Positions 39,944-55,244 are shown, numbered from the stretch's first letter. The stretch: DNA of 64,000 nucleotides from Pterobdella sp. o SKG-2022 (GCA_964035795.1 OZ038323.1:4268079-4332078), one strand, 5' to 3'. Notes: a model not told the origin generated them from the sequence alone. Translations and numbers: made by a program.

Positions 39944-39975
39944 CCAATCAGGTAAGATTATTGACATTATTTAAA
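39944..39975 (+). promoter_or_regulatory. putative CCAAT and TATTTAAA promoter elements, HSD17B8 copy 1
   Basis: CCAATCA at 39944 and TATTTAAA at 39968 precede the ATG at 40010. The same pair with nearly the same spacing (25 versus 24 bp) precedes copy 2, within otherwise diverged flanks. The preceding AAGTTCTA is also shared. Function is inferred from conservation only. Confidence 0.45.
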
Positions 39976-40009
39976 CAGCTGCTTGTTTGAGGTTTCAAGT
40001 AAGAAAACA

Positions 40010-43596
<3,587 letters not shown>

Positions 43597-45639
43597 GAAA
43601 TAGAAAGATTTGGAGAAAATTGAATGTTCTATAAGTTGTTATTCAATATATGAAATTGCAAAATAATTTTTTAAATGGAGTAATTTTGGCCACCCTCAGT
43701 ATAGTGGGGATTAGGCTGGATTTAAAATCTTGGTATTTATCTTATTTAATCGTTTTACGTGTTATTTTGGGAGAACACAAAATCGGTTTCTGTTATTTTT
43801 TTCTTTTAATGTTCATTAAATGAGTTATAACTTATATGGTGTTACCTGGGATTCGACGTCTTTTAACAGTAGTTTTTCAAAATTTCAACATCTCGGAACT
43901 GTTAATTAGTTTTGGCAATAGAGTAAAATGAAGCTTCAATCTGAAAACACTAGGTATTTAATGAAAATTTCTTTTTAATGCCTAATAAAATCTGAAAAGC
44001 TAACGTTTTGTGGTAAAACTAAACTCATCGAAAATTATTTATGCTGCTTTAAAGTTTTTTGAAAACTGACGTAAAAACTTTTTTTCAAAAATTATTTTTG
44101 AAAGTTACACAAAAAATAATGCGTGTTTTACGGTTTCATCTTTTATTTTTAAAGAAAATGTTTCATTCAAAAAAAAATGGTTCATTTGAGTGGCATGAAC
44201 AGCTTCTGAAATTTCATACTTTTAATTTAATGACAACATTAATTCATAAATATTTTTATATTTACAACTTTCACCAAGAAAATGTCAAACAAGTTTGAAT
44301 AAGAATAAACTTGATAGAAAAAATAGAATAACTACAAATTAAAACGTTAGGTTTTCTAAATAGAGGGCGACTCGACTGGTAAACCCTGGTGAGCAGTTCA
44401 TAGGGATGCTTTTATAGGAGTTTTGCGTGTAAGGTTTTAACGAGCCATATAATGGAGTTTCAAAAAAACTTTATTTTGATATTTTTATATTAAATTCTAG
44501 AGGTTATTTAACTTATCTAACTCTCACGTTTATGAAATTGGGTGTCTTTTAATAAGCCATGTACTTTGAAAACTCTTTGATTTCAAACCTTGATTTTTTT
44601 AGAGACATCTTTATGTACTTACGAGCAATATTAGATAAACTTGATGTTCTTATAAGCAAATTCTCAAATTTTTATTTGCAGTAAAACCCTTCTTTTTATG
44701 GTTTTGGTTATTGATTTGAACACTATGCTAAAATTAGAATGCTGATTGAATCTTTTAAACTTATTTTGAATATAAAAAATACTTTTACAAAACTGAGTCA
44801 AATTTATTAGTAAAAAAAATTTAAGCAAAAGGTCAAAAATCCCATTTTTTGCGTGTGTTTTCCATAATCCTTTTCAAGCTTTTATTCGGCGAAATTATTA
44901 TTGATTTGAAAAAAAAATCTTCAAAATCGAAAATAAATCAACTTAAAAACCTACAAATATTTTACCATAAACATAATATTACGTATTTACATAAAAACTT
45001 TGCTATTATCACATGGCTAAGAAGCATCACATTGAAAATAAACAAGGCCTACTGAACTGTTGTTTAGGTATCGATTGAGTTCTTATCTATAAATGGAGGT
45101 TTAAACTTTAGGTCTTAAATGGGTGCAGAAACTAGTGTGAGTGATTATAATAATCACCATCGATAAACATAACGTTTGGCAAATGCGTGTTTTATAAATA
45201 TTCTTCTATTCGAAAATATTTGTGTTTCTTTATGAAAGTCTTATGATGGAGCGAAAATTTTGAAAAAATTAGAGATATTTTATAAATATACTCATAAGCA
45301 TTTTTTTCATAATTTGAGTGTCCTTTATAAATCAAGCTGACAATAATTTTTCTAATCCCAAATTATTCTTCATTCAAACGCATTTTATCCGATATTTCAC
45401 ACAACAAATTAACTCGATGGCATCATAAAATGTTTACAGTTTGAAACCAGCCAACCGACATCTCTCCCAAATCTAGTATGGTGTCATTTTTTTGTTTGTC
45501 TTTTATAATTTCTGTGTTTATTTCTTATTTAATGGCAGGAAGTATTTTCAAAAGTTCTAGCCAATCACAGGAGAGTACTTTATAGTATTTAAACCCCTCC
45601 TTCTTTTGAGTTTTATTGTTATTTCAAAAAAAAAATATA
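43597..45639. other. spacer between the two HSD17B8 copies
   Basis: About 2 kb, AT-rich. It holds the 3' UTR of copy 1 (AATAAA at about 43.98 kb) and the promoter of copy 2. No gene or element recognised. The copies are not part of a long recent segmental duplication, since this spacer shows no obvious match to the 5' flank of copy 1 beyond about 100 bp. Confidence 0.5.
45561..45593 (+). promoter_or_regulatory. putative CCAAT and TATTTAAA promoter elements, HSD17B8 copy 2
   Basis: CCAATCA at 45561 and TATTTAAA at 45586, upstream of the ATG at 45640. See the copy 1 counterpart at 39944; the shared block AAGTTCTA(A/G)CCAATCA is the best conserved part of the two 5' flanks. Confidence 0.45.
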
Positions 45640-48600
45640 ATGAAAGGAGTTGTTACCAAGCTTTCTATCGTCACGGGTTCGACTTTATTAAAACAATTAT
45701 TTTTAATTATTTATTTCAAAAAATCTATCAAAAATTGGCAAACGGGAATAAAAACCCCCATATTAACTTTATGAAACATCCATAAGTCAAAATGTTAATA
45801 TAACACTGAGCTGAAAACTCATAAGTTTAACAACCACATTTCAAAAATCCATCTTCACTCCAACTACCAAAACCAAAAATTAACTCTTCTAGTCAACATA
45901 CCTAAAAATATTTGGGCCATATAAATACATTTAAGACACCACACATACAAGACTTAAATAACAGGGCCATTACATACTCACCCACACAACTCAGGCGGAG
46001 CAAGCGGCATAGGCAGGGCAATATGTCAGTCTATCTTGGAGGCTGGAGGCAAAGTGGCTTCAGTTGATCTGAATATCTATGAACAGAACACAGGTTTGTA
46101 TGGGGTAGGTGGAGTTTTTGGGTTGAGCGTTAAAAATTTTAGAAAGTTTTTATTAAATTTAGTTTTGAAGCATTTTGTATTCATGATAAAACTATAGAAT
46201 TAAATATCTTGAACTATAAAAAACAACGTCAAGCTCCGTTTCAGAAGCTAAAAGCTAATATTCGGACACTCACAAAGCGACCACATATGGCATACTACCT
46301 TTTGTATGCACGCGAGTGTGCGTTCAAATTTTAACTACTCGAAAAATTAAATCATTTTTGAACATTATTAATAATGATGAAAACACAACTGTTTAGAAAA
46401 CATGAGGCATTTCAGTGCCGACATTTCGCTGCCTTCAGAAGTTGAGAAATTAATGGAACAAATTAGAGGTTTATATTATGGTTTTAATATATTATTTGAA
46501 TTTAATAAAATATTCTCTCTAAAAAACCATCAAAAACCAATCAAGTGAAAAGCCAAAAAACGAATTAACAACAAATATATCATACTAGTTTAAAACCATT
46601 TTACCAAAGAAAAAATTGAAATAATCTAATCTCACACCATTAAACAACCCTTCAATCTCATACAAATAAAAAACAACACCACAAAACCATTCATATCACA
46701 AAAAAAATTGTGTGAAATTTACGAAAATTTTCTCAAGACTAACATGCTGAAACTTGATGGTGTAACAATTCGAGAAGCGATTAATAGTGAACAGTTATCA
46801 ACCACTACGGTGTAGTTTCAATAGATTTAATTCTAACTCAATCGACCTCCATTCATTAAGGCTCCTTCGATGAGATTCCTCGTGGGCTGGTGAACTGCGC
46901 AGGTATCATTAAGGATGGATGGTTGGTTGACATGAATGAGAAGCAATGGGATGATGTGCTTCGAGTCAATCTTAAGGTGGTATGATGTGGGGTCCTTGTG
47001 TTGGTGTATTTTGGTTTGTGAGGCGAGTTTTTGTTGGTTTTAATATTGTGTTGGTTTGATGAAAGTTTTGTTTTTTGGTTGTGCTGTATTGAAAGCCTTG
47101 AAAAAGAATTTATTTCATTTTTTATTATTGTTTTGTCATATCATAAACGACAATTTTAATTTTTATTCTGTCAGTAATAAAAACAATCAATTACTCACCT
47201 TGCTTTAGAGGCTGTGAGCCAGTTCAGCATCAGTCTAGCGCTTCCCAATTGAGTTATCTAATCAAAGACTGGCCAACCATCTTATCCTCAATAAACATCT
47301 TCTCCACCAACCACCCACACAGGGAACTCACCTTATGAGCCAGAGCTTCGTTAAGATGCTGCTCGCTTCTCCAAAGGAAGAAACAGAGTGCCTAGGATCA
47401 ATCGTGAATATAGCTTCTATACTGGGCAAAGTAGGCAACAAATACCAGTGCAACTATGCTGCTTCCAAAGGGGGAGTGATTGCATACACCAAGAGTCTGG
47501 CTAAAGAGCTTGGAAAGCACCAGATCAGGTTTTGGGAATTATAAGTTATTAAATTTTTTTATATCGTCTGTTAGTACTTTTATGTGTTCTTTCAATTTTT
47601 TAGTTTAAAATTCTCAATGATAATAAAATGTTTATCTTTTTTTTACTTTTTTCGGTACTCAGCCATTCCTCCGTTTCTGTAAAATCACAATTTCGTTTTT
47701 TTCCTTTTTGACATGAACTTTAACTTCTGCATTGTAAAGATATTTTAAAAATATTTTCATGTCAAAAGACAGTCATTCTATCTGGATTTCAATTTTTATC
47801 AATATTGTTATTTGCAGCCCTTGTAAACAGAAAATTTTTTTATCTCCAATCTTCTCCGTCAACTTGAGTTTTACTATCTAAATTTCAATCTATTATTCAA
47901 ATTTTGTCGTTTATTTAGCCTATTTTCTATTTCTTAGTTAGGTTTTGAAACTTTGTTCCAATAGAATGATTTTGAACATAAATAGTTTTTTTTTTTAATA
48001 AAAAAACTTAAAAACTATGTTAATTATGTTGCTTTACTACAACTCTATACAACGTTGACCCCATAGAGTAAACGCCATCTTACCTGGCTTCATTGATACT
48101 CCCATGACCACCCCTTTTCCAGACAAATACAGAGCTGGTCTAGTCGAAATGATTCCTTATGGTAGATTTGGAAAATCTGAAGGTTGGTCTGTTTGAGTTT
48201 TTCTTTAAGCAATAGAATTTAAACAATTTTTTGTAACTAAAACCAAAATCATTTCTAAGAACAAATATAAATTTACAATATAAAGTATAAAAGCTTATTT
48301 AAATAGTGTTCAACTCAATATGTTTGAGAATTACGAATTATGAATTAGGGATAAACTTATGTTTAAATAAGTTGTGTATTATCTGATTGTAATGATCCCA
48401 CAGAAATAGCTGACGCATGCACATACTTGCTGTCCAACAGAGCTTCCTACGTTACAGGCTCTGCTATGGAAGTTTCCGGTATGTTGTAAGATAAAAAAAT
48501 AAAAAACTTATATAGGGTTTCACTACAGTGCTTTGATTTAATATGGCAAAAAGTAGTAAGATGGATAAAATTAGGTTAAAGTTGCTAAAAATTCAATGGT

Positions 48601-48652
48601 TCACTTTAGAGGCACTCATTTTATTCCTAACCCAGGTGGTGTGTTCATGTGA
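45640..48652 (+). CDS. HSD17B8: HSD17B8-like short-chain dehydrogenase, tandem copy 2
   Basis: Second, intact paralogue with the same eight exons and phases: 45640-45676, 45995-46093, 46397-46468, 46861-46976, 47323-47528, 48067-48182, 48404-48478, 48636-48652; 245 residues. It has TGGASGIG near the N-terminus, Asp37, NCAG in place of NNAG, then Ser140, Tyr153 and Lys157 of the active site, [10 protein letters not shown] and a VSGGVFM terminus as in HSD17B8 of other animals. It differs from copy 1 mainly in exon 3, exon 4 (KDGWL versus NYASV after the NxAGI motif) and a one-codon deletion in exon 5 balanced by one extra codon in exon 7. Exon 4 has an AAG acceptor. Both copies look functional; the substitutions near the active-site loop hint at different substrate preference, which is inference. 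Confidence 0.9.
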
Positions 48653-49293
48653 GAAATTGAAAAATCGAAAAAGTTATATTTTTACTTAGATTGTTATGTA
48701 GTCATTAGTTTTTTAATGGTTTTATAATTTATACTATGTTGATTGCAGTTTTGCTTCCTTGTAGATAGTTTTTATGCAGTATTCCTGTTTGAGACATTTT
48801 TAAGCTGCGTATATTTGACATATTTTTTTGGAAATTGTTTTTCACTGCAGATTCAAGCTTTAAACATTATTCTTTTTTAAAATCATATTTTTATTTTTGA
48901 AAGTATGAAAAACTAAAAAAACCTTTATACTTTTGCTTTTTACAGATATCTTATATTTACTTTTAGCATTTCAAATTTAATAGGAAATTAATTTTATTTA
49001 TTTAAGCATTCACTTTTAAAGAGACCGTATATTCATTTCTGCATTTGTTTGTTATTTAAATAAAACCTTTATACGGAGTTTAAAAATTTGAAAACTCAAA
49101 AAATTTCAAAATAGTGTCTAAAAAAGGCAACATAATCCGCCATTATAAAAAAATATAAAAGGTCGTATTTGTCAATATTTTTTAAAGAAACAAACTTTGC
49201 TTCAATAATGCTTCTTCTGAAGAAGAGCTCAAAATCTCAGCAGTGAAATGTTCTTGCTTAGAAGTTATTTTACTGAAAATAATTGTATCTTCA

Positions 49294-49335
49294 CTTGATA
49301 ATGTAAGTTCATTTTAGGAAAAGCTTTGTGGAATA
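49294..49335. repeat. dispersed AGCTTCGTG-type repeat, copy near 49.3 kb
   Basis: Reads ACTTGATAATGTAAGTTCAT, TTTAGGAAAAGCTTTGTGGA. Matches the first half of the family; the 3' part is not recognisable. Confidence 0.55.
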
Positions 49336-50093
49336 AAATAAATTCCAAAAAGTGTTTTCATTTTAATATTTAAATAAAGATTTTCCCTATGTATTGTGTG
49401 CTGCCATGAGTCGTTGTGTCAATGAGTAGACGGTTGGTAAGGATTTTGTTTAGTTATTCAACTGTTTGGTATTCAAAAGTTATTCAGTGAAATTTTATTT
49501 TTCATTTATCTACATTGAATTTCAACTTCAAATATTATATGTTTCTTTTCTCTCACGATTCTAAGACTGTTAATACTGTATATATGTATAAAGGGGGCAC
49601 GTTATAGTCCACGAAGACGTCAATGAATTCTTTATAAGCTAATAACCAAAGTTGGAACACACACAGAAGACCCCACTCTGTGCATACGATGCTCAACATC
49701 AAAATTTTTTTTTCTTATTTCTCTCCATCGAAACTGGCGAGATATCATTACTATGCAAACCTCAACTGGCATCCATTCCCGAACAGTCTCAACTTGTGAT
49801 ACATCACAGTCAGACTTTCTTACAGAAGCTACTTTACTTTTATTTTTTTTTACTTATGATGACAAAATTATGGAAACATTATTCTTAGAAGAAAATCATT
49901 TTCATAATTGTATATTTCGATTATATCATCGGGGGGAAAATGGTTTCGGTGAAACCATAATTGCAATAAATATATTTTAATTTTAGAATACTTCAAAAAT
50001 TTTCAATATTCTGAAAAAATCAAAAATAAAATCAAAACAGACTAGTTCAAATAACAAAAAATGATAGACTATTCTATTAAGGGGATGTACCCT

Positions 50094-50199
50094 TGTCGGC
50101 CTAGATAGCTCAGTTGGGAGAGCGTTAGACTGAAGATCTAAAGGTCCCCGGTTCAATCCCGGGTCTGGGCATTAAACCCACCATCCCCGGTGGCCGACA
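50094..50199 (+). repeat. 106-bp tRNA-Phe cassette with outer inverted repeat, copy 2
   Basis: Identical by eye to 29956-30061, ending in the same TGTCGGCC/GGCCGACA inverted repeat. The shared block stops almost exactly at these ends, apart from a few flanking bases (CTT before, T after). Confidence 0.85.
50099..50171 (+). tRNA. tRNA-Phe (GAA), copy 2
   Basis: I see no difference from the tRNA at 29961 over all 73 nt, with the same orientation and the same 28-nt trailer. The Pol III terminator differs (TATTTTTA rather than T7), because flanking sequence is unrelated beyond the 106-bp cassette 50094-50199. Confidence 0.93.
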
Positions 50200-50700
50200 T
50201 ATTTTTATTATCATAAAAAAATATTTTTAGAATTATTTTTAAAAAATTATTCATACCGGAAAACTTTAAAAATTATCAAAGTCTGATTAAGCAAAGAATA
50301 TGAAGCTATTCTTTTGAGTTAGTGTACTTCACTCAATAACATCATTTCCAAAAGCTTTGTTTTTCAGTTCATAAGAGGGCTTGTACCGAATTGTTTTGGT
50401 ATTAAGCTAATTCATTTATTTATAAATAATAAAAGTAAGTCATATATTTATAATATTTATCACTTCCATAAAAGTAAATTTTTGTGAATCATTTTATAAT
50501 AATTAGTTATACTAGAATACTTCAAAAAAAATATTTAAACTTTATAAAAAATCATTTCAAAGTCTTTTCACTAATTTCTGCCTCTTTTTTCCTGTTTACA
50601 ACCCAAGATTTGAACACACTCCTGAAAAACAAAATTTATAACTTTTTGGTTTGTTATCATTATTAATAAATATATAGTTACGGGACTACAATATAGCAAT

Positions 50701-50753
50701 CAATCAATCAAATCTTTTTTATAGCCCGTTTTCTTTCACCATGGGTTGGGCTT
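50701..50753. repeat. dispersed repeat with AGCCCGTTTTCTTT core, copy 1
   Basis: Shares TCAATCAAATC, TTTTTATAGCCCGTTTTCTT and GGGTTGGGCTT with 57671-57723, in the same orientation. About 53 bp, few differences. Confidence 0.7.
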
Positions 50754-50885
50754 TTTGAAAGTTCTATCTCGAAGTCGGCATTTCCATTCAAAGAGATCAA
50801 GTGGATCAATATCATTTTAAACCCACCTATTCTTTCAACATATACCAACAGAAATAAAAAACAAAAGAAATACAAACAAACATAC

Positions 50886-53800
50886 TTGCATTGACTGACG
50901 ACACACTGTGTGCTGCAATAATCTTTACTCCACCTAACGTCATCAATAGCCTTCATCGAGCATCCTTCTCTTCTACATAGTCCCTTCTGTGTGTATGTGT
51001 GTTGTTAATACGTAGCTAATTGTAATTACTAATGTAGTTGATCTTGCAAGGTGATTGTACGCTATTTCTTCCCTTTGCTTTATGGTTATGTACGTGAATA
51101 AAAACACTCACATCATCTACAGATTTATTTTTGTTTTTGCTTTCATGGTTTTTTTTCTTGTTCTTTGTCTCTTTCCCTTTCATCGCCTTTGATGCCTCTT
51201 TCTGTTGGATTGCATAACAATATAATTCTTATTCTCACCAACATTTAACGCCATACTTTTCTATTTATACTTCCATATAAATAATTTTTGGCCTCTGATC
51301 AACAAATAAAACAAATTCATTATAAAATCCATCTTCAACAAAGGAAAAACTTTTAAAGCAAAGTCATAACAAAAAAAATAAAAAAAAAAAGAAAAATAAT
51401 TTTTATTATTATTTAACTTTTTAGAGACATCCTAACGTACTATAAGCAATATCAACAGTTTTCAATGTCAACTTATGGGAAAAAATTAGTACATTTATTG
51501 AGCAAAAAGTAGCTATAACTTTCTATAAGTTTAGCCTTATTATAACACATTAGCAAAAAAAGTTATTTAGCAACTATTTTTTTTTCTAATGTGTTATAAT
51601 AAGGCTAAACTTATCGAAAGTTATAGCTACTTTTTGCTCAATAAATGTACTAATTTTTTCCCATAAGTTGACATTGAAAACTGTTGATATTTATTATTAT
51701 TTGTTTTTAAAATTATTGACATTTCTATTTTATAAAAAATAAAAATATTAATTTATTATTGTTATTATTATTATTTTTATTCTTGATCATTTCTATATAA
51801 AAAAAACGTGGAATGAACCTTGATCAAATGCTTGTACTTGGCTTTCTCCACTTCAGCCAGTTTCTCATAATACTGCCGTAATGGTAGATTATTTATTATT
51901 ATTATTATTTATTATTATTATTTCTTTTTTGAGTTATCATATTTTCATTCATAGAATAAATTATTGATATATTATCAATAACAACAGCATAAGAAATGAA
52001 TATGATGACAAAGGTAGAAAAAAAAACATAGGAAAATATCAACAGCACCAACAAAAATTAAGAACATCAAAACTGATAACACTTATCATAAGGATAAAAT
52101 CCATAATAATAAAATATTTATATAAAGTAAACCCCTACACGTGGTTAGACGTATAACATATATTTTAATAACAATAAAAATAATAATAACGTTGAGGTAA
52201 AATAGCCGGAAATCAATATAATAGGAACAAACACTAAGGTTTATTGAGAAACTTAATACACGAAGCTTTTCGTAAGAGTATCTTACATTATCTAGTGTAT
52301 TACTAGCTAATGTAAGATACTCTTACGAAAAGCTTCGTGTATTAAGTTTCTCAATAAACCTTAGTGTTTGTTTATATTATAATAATAATAGTAATGATTG
52401 AGAGGACATACAGCTCGATGCTTGGGCTCCAGTTGCTTCCACATGGAGTCCACTATAGAGGTCACTTCGTGCACTGAGGCCTGCATGTGTGTGTGTGTGT
52501 GTGTGTGTTCGTGTTTATTCTATGTTTATAGGCATCGCGTTTTTAACAAATTTCCTCCATATTTTCCTGTCTTGAAACATTTCTTCTATTTTTTTTAAGT
52601 TTAGTTTTGTGTCTCTCAAAATAGTTTTCCACCATGTAAGAGGGAGTCTTTATCGCTTTTTTTTCAGGTCTTTTTACTTCTCCTAGAGCCTTGCATGCAG
52701 GAGTTTCCTCTGGGAGTATCATCAAATGCCCTAACCAGTTGAGGCGTCTTTGTTTTATGGTCGAGCTCCATGATGTGGCTATTTTTGATATTCTATATAA
52801 GTCGATAATTGAAATAGTTTTAGGTCAACCAATATTAATTATTTGTTTTAAGAGTCTTCTATGAAACGCATCTCTCTTATCTTCTTGGGTTTGTGTTAAT
52901 ACCCATAGCTCGCTGTTGTATAGAAAAACACTTTCTGTGTATGCTTTGAAGATCCGTATCTTGTGGTCTATATTTATTTTTTCACTGGTAGAGATATGGT
53001 TGTGCTTTTTTATGGTGTTTATTGTTTAAATTTTTCTGTTTTCTATGTCAGTGTTGTTGTGTATGTAGCTTCCAAAGATTTTACATTTTTTCCATTTTTA
53101 AGGTGAGGTTATGCTAGGAATTGAATATTCTTCAGATTTTTTTTATTTATTTTAAGGTTGTATTGTGCTAACTGTATTGGTATTTTTGATTTGGCATTTT
53201 CTGTGTTGTTTTGAGGTTGTAACCCAGGTGATGTCATCAAGTATTGATGACAATACTATTATTTTTTAATATTAATTTATTTTTACTCTTATTATTTTTA
53301 AAAATAACAACTACCTCGGGCCTCTGCTCCTTGATAGCCAACTGGGTGTCTCTGTAGAAGAGACTATAACAGGTGGGTAGGTTTCTGGGTGGTTTTGTAT
53401 CATGATTATTATCATGTTTATTTTTTGTATGCTTATTATTTATTTATCAATACTTGATGCATAAGGTTCAACTTTCCAAATAAATATCAAAAACATGGAA
53501 AAAAAATAATTTGGGGAATTTTTTTAAATATGAAGGTATTCATGAAGACATGGAATATTATGAGAATGCTGATAAATTTAAGCAAAATTAAAACAAAAAA
53601 AATTTTTGATTAAAAAAAAATATTATAAGTACCAACTTTTTCTTTTTCTTTCTTTTCTTTTCTTCATTGTTATTTTCTTCTATTTTTGCTTTCAAGTTCA
53701 TGTCCTTAAATAAAAAAGTTATCCACCTCGATACAAGTTCTCATTATTTTTATGTTTTTTGAAACTTTCATTTTAAATACTGACAAAAAAAATCTCAGTT

Positions 53801-54928
53801 TTATTTTTAATTTTTTTATTTTTTCTGACTCAAAATGACAGTTTGCCATGATAATAAAAATAATTCTTATAACATATTATTTATTTTGAATCTTGATTCA
53901 TTTTTCTTTTTTAATTTCTCAATCAATTAATTTTTATTTTATAATTATGAAGATTGGTTTCAATATTATTTCTATATTATTTCATTACTGATATTTATTT
54001 TATTCATTATCATTACTTTATTGTCATGATCATGATTTTTATTATTATTAAAGATGGATCTTACAGTCCCATCAAAGGCAGGAGTATCATGAGACTCACA
54101 TGACATCCATAACTCCTCCACCACTTCCTCCACACCTGCATACCAAGAATATAGAAAAAATATCAAGCTATCAGTCAAACACAAAAAATTGAAATGAGAA
54201 AACTAACCTGTGAAATCAGTGCAAGAATTATCATAGAAGTTATTATTTGTTGAAGCTTCTTGATAAATTACATTATCATTTTCTTTAGTGTTGTTACTAG
54301 TAACAATGTATGTATTGTTAGAGTTCGGTACTAAGTAATATTCATTGTTATTATCATTTGTGTTATCAATTATTTGATTAGAAGAGTTAATAAAAACTTG
54401 ATTATTGTCATTGCTGATGTAAACTATGTTGTTGTCAGCTGGTAATTGATGTGGTTGGTATTGTTGTTGTTGGTATTGATTTTTTTGTTGGTACAATTGT
54501 TTTTGTTGGTTGAGTTGTTGTTGAAGCAGATTTACTTGTTGTTGATCCATGAATCCTTGTTGTTGCGGAACGTATTGTTGTACCATAGAATCTTGTTGCT
54601 GTATTATATATTGGTTTTGGTTTTTTTGGATTAACTGTTTTTGAGGAAGCTCTGACTGAATGAAGTATGTAGAGTTTTGTTGTTGTGGAGTGTAAAACTG
54701 ATCAGAAGATATCATTTGAGGATTTTGAAAAAATTCTTCTAACGTTTGATTATCTGAGTTTTCTCCCTCTACAGTAAAAGTCTGAAATATGAATAATTTT
54801 CAAGCTTTATGGCACAGCATATCTCGCAAACGAATGCAAAATTTCAAAATATATAATAAATTCAAATATTCATGAGTTTCAATTAAAACTTAACTTACCT
54901 CAAAGATCGAACTTCTTGCATTAGACAT
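50886..54928 (-). CDS. TOX: TOX-family HMG-box DNA-binding protein (incomplete model)
   Basis: Nuclear chromatin/transcription factor. Minus-strand exons: 54928-54899 (ATG; MSNARSSIFE), 54781-54208 (Gln/Asn-rich, TFTVEGENSDNQTLEEFF at its start), 54135-54065 (VEEVVEELWMSC), 53431-53315, 52480-52412, 51872-51819, 50972-50886. The HMG box spans three exons: SLFYRDTQLAIKEQRPE, ASVHEVTSIVDSMWKQLEPK, YYEKLAEVEKAKYKHLIK; the spacing matches the TOX signature ALFFRDTQAAIK...EVSKIVASMW. The last placed exon encodes WSKDYCSTQCVVSQC, matching the Cys-rich TOX C-terminus. Phases agree down to 51819. At least one linker exon between 51819 and 50972 and the terminal exon are missing from this model, and the acceptor at 53431 (aataag) is weak. 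The box start (NLPTCYSLF) is divergent. Confidence 0.8.
51448..51691. repeat. near-perfect 244-bp palindrome (foldback element)
   Basis: The left arm 51448-51553 and the right arm 51586-51691 are reverse complements over 106 bp with one difference seen (TTCTATAAG against TTCGATAAG). The loop is 32 bp and A/T-only apart from a few G and C. It sits in the last large intron of the TOX-like gene. No coding capacity, so it is probably a non-autonomous MITE/foldback insertion. Confidence 0.93.
52226..52372. repeat. perfect 147-bp palindrome carrying the dispersed AGCTTCGTG motif
   Basis: Arms 52226-52290 and 52308-52372 match over 65 bp without a difference. The 17-bp centre pairs again (CTAGT/ACTAG) around a 5-nt loop. 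Each arm carries TTACGAAAAGCTTCGTGTAT and AATGTAAGATACT, the motif order seen in single-arm copies elsewhere in the window. It lies 40 bp from a HMG-box exon of the TOX-like gene. Confidence 0.93.
52540..53260 (-). pseudogene. degenerate non-LTR retrotransposon (reverse transcriptase C-terminus)
   Basis: Minus-strand translation, across frames, gives DDITWV near 53.25 kb (remnant of the RT YADD region), then IRIFKAYTESVFLYNSELWV, EDKRDAFHRRLLKQI, and WLGHLMILPEETPACKAL. This is the usual RT tail of a common animal LINE type. Stops (e.g. in the segment between IINIG and PKTISI) and frameshifts show it is dead. It lies in the TOX-like intron in the same orientation as the gene. Confidence 0.85.
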
Positions 54929-55240
54929 TTTACCGATATGTTTAAAAGTCTGAGATTTAAAAAAATTAAAAAATTTACTTTCTAGAGGTTTATAAAAATA
55001 TCTTTTTTGACTTCTAAATATCCAAATTTGAATAATAAAGATTTATATAACAATAAGTTTAAGAAAACCTATTTTATTTAATTATTACATTTTTAAAATG
55101 TCAAAACATTGAAAAATGGAAAAATTGACTTATTATTTCATAAAAAACAAAAAAATTAGTTTTTAAAAATTTTACACAATAAAAATTAGTAGAAGGAGCA
55201 TCGCTTAAACGACCGCTTAATCCTAAATGATAGAATTATC
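54929..55240. promoter_or_regulatory. 312-bp shared region between divergent TOX-like and CLPTM1L start codons
   Basis: The two genes are head-to-head with only 312 bp between their ATGs, so both promoters and 5' UTRs must overlap or lie within it unless non-coding exons exist. The sequence is AT-rich; I see no CpG-rich stretch, TATA box of clear position, or repeat. Confidence 0.5.
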
Positions 55241-55244
55241 ATGA
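55227..55244 (+). promoter_or_regulatory. five-codon upstream ORF overlapping the CLPTM1L start codon
   Basis: ATG ATA GAA TTA TCA TGA. Its stop overlaps the main start as ATGA (55241-55244). Such an arrangement could allow termination-reinitiation or dampen translation; no function is shown by sequence alone. Confidence 0.4.

Larger units (their letters stand above)
36405..40009. other. intergenic region with divergent 5' flanks
   Basis: Lies between the SLC26 start (minus strand) and the first HSD17B8 copy (plus strand). AT-rich; carries the 26-bp tandem repeat at 37458 and the promoter region near 39.94 kb. The open frames here are low-complexity and lack supporting splice sites. Confidence 0.5.
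48653..50885. other. intergenic region between HSD17B8 copy 2 and the TOX-like gene
   Basis: Contains the 3' UTR of copy 2, one copy of the AGCTTCGTG-type dispersed repeat (49294-49335), the second tRNA-Phe cassette and one copy of the AGCCCGTTTTCTTT repeat (50701). The final exon of the TOX-like gene should also lie here or just to the right; I could not place it with confidence. Confidence 0.5.

Noticed and set aside
49652..49980. Overlapping 75-78 codon frames
   Set aside because: No family resemblance, no start or splice support; probably intergenic chance frames.
50754..50880. Terminal exon of the TOX-like gene ending after three codons (K-W-V)
   Set aside because: An AATAG acceptor and phase fit exist, but known TOX proteins continue about 15-18 residues past this Cys; too weak to include.
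54446..54634. Leu-rich plus-strand frame
   Set aside because: Antisense of the Gln-rich TOX-like exon.
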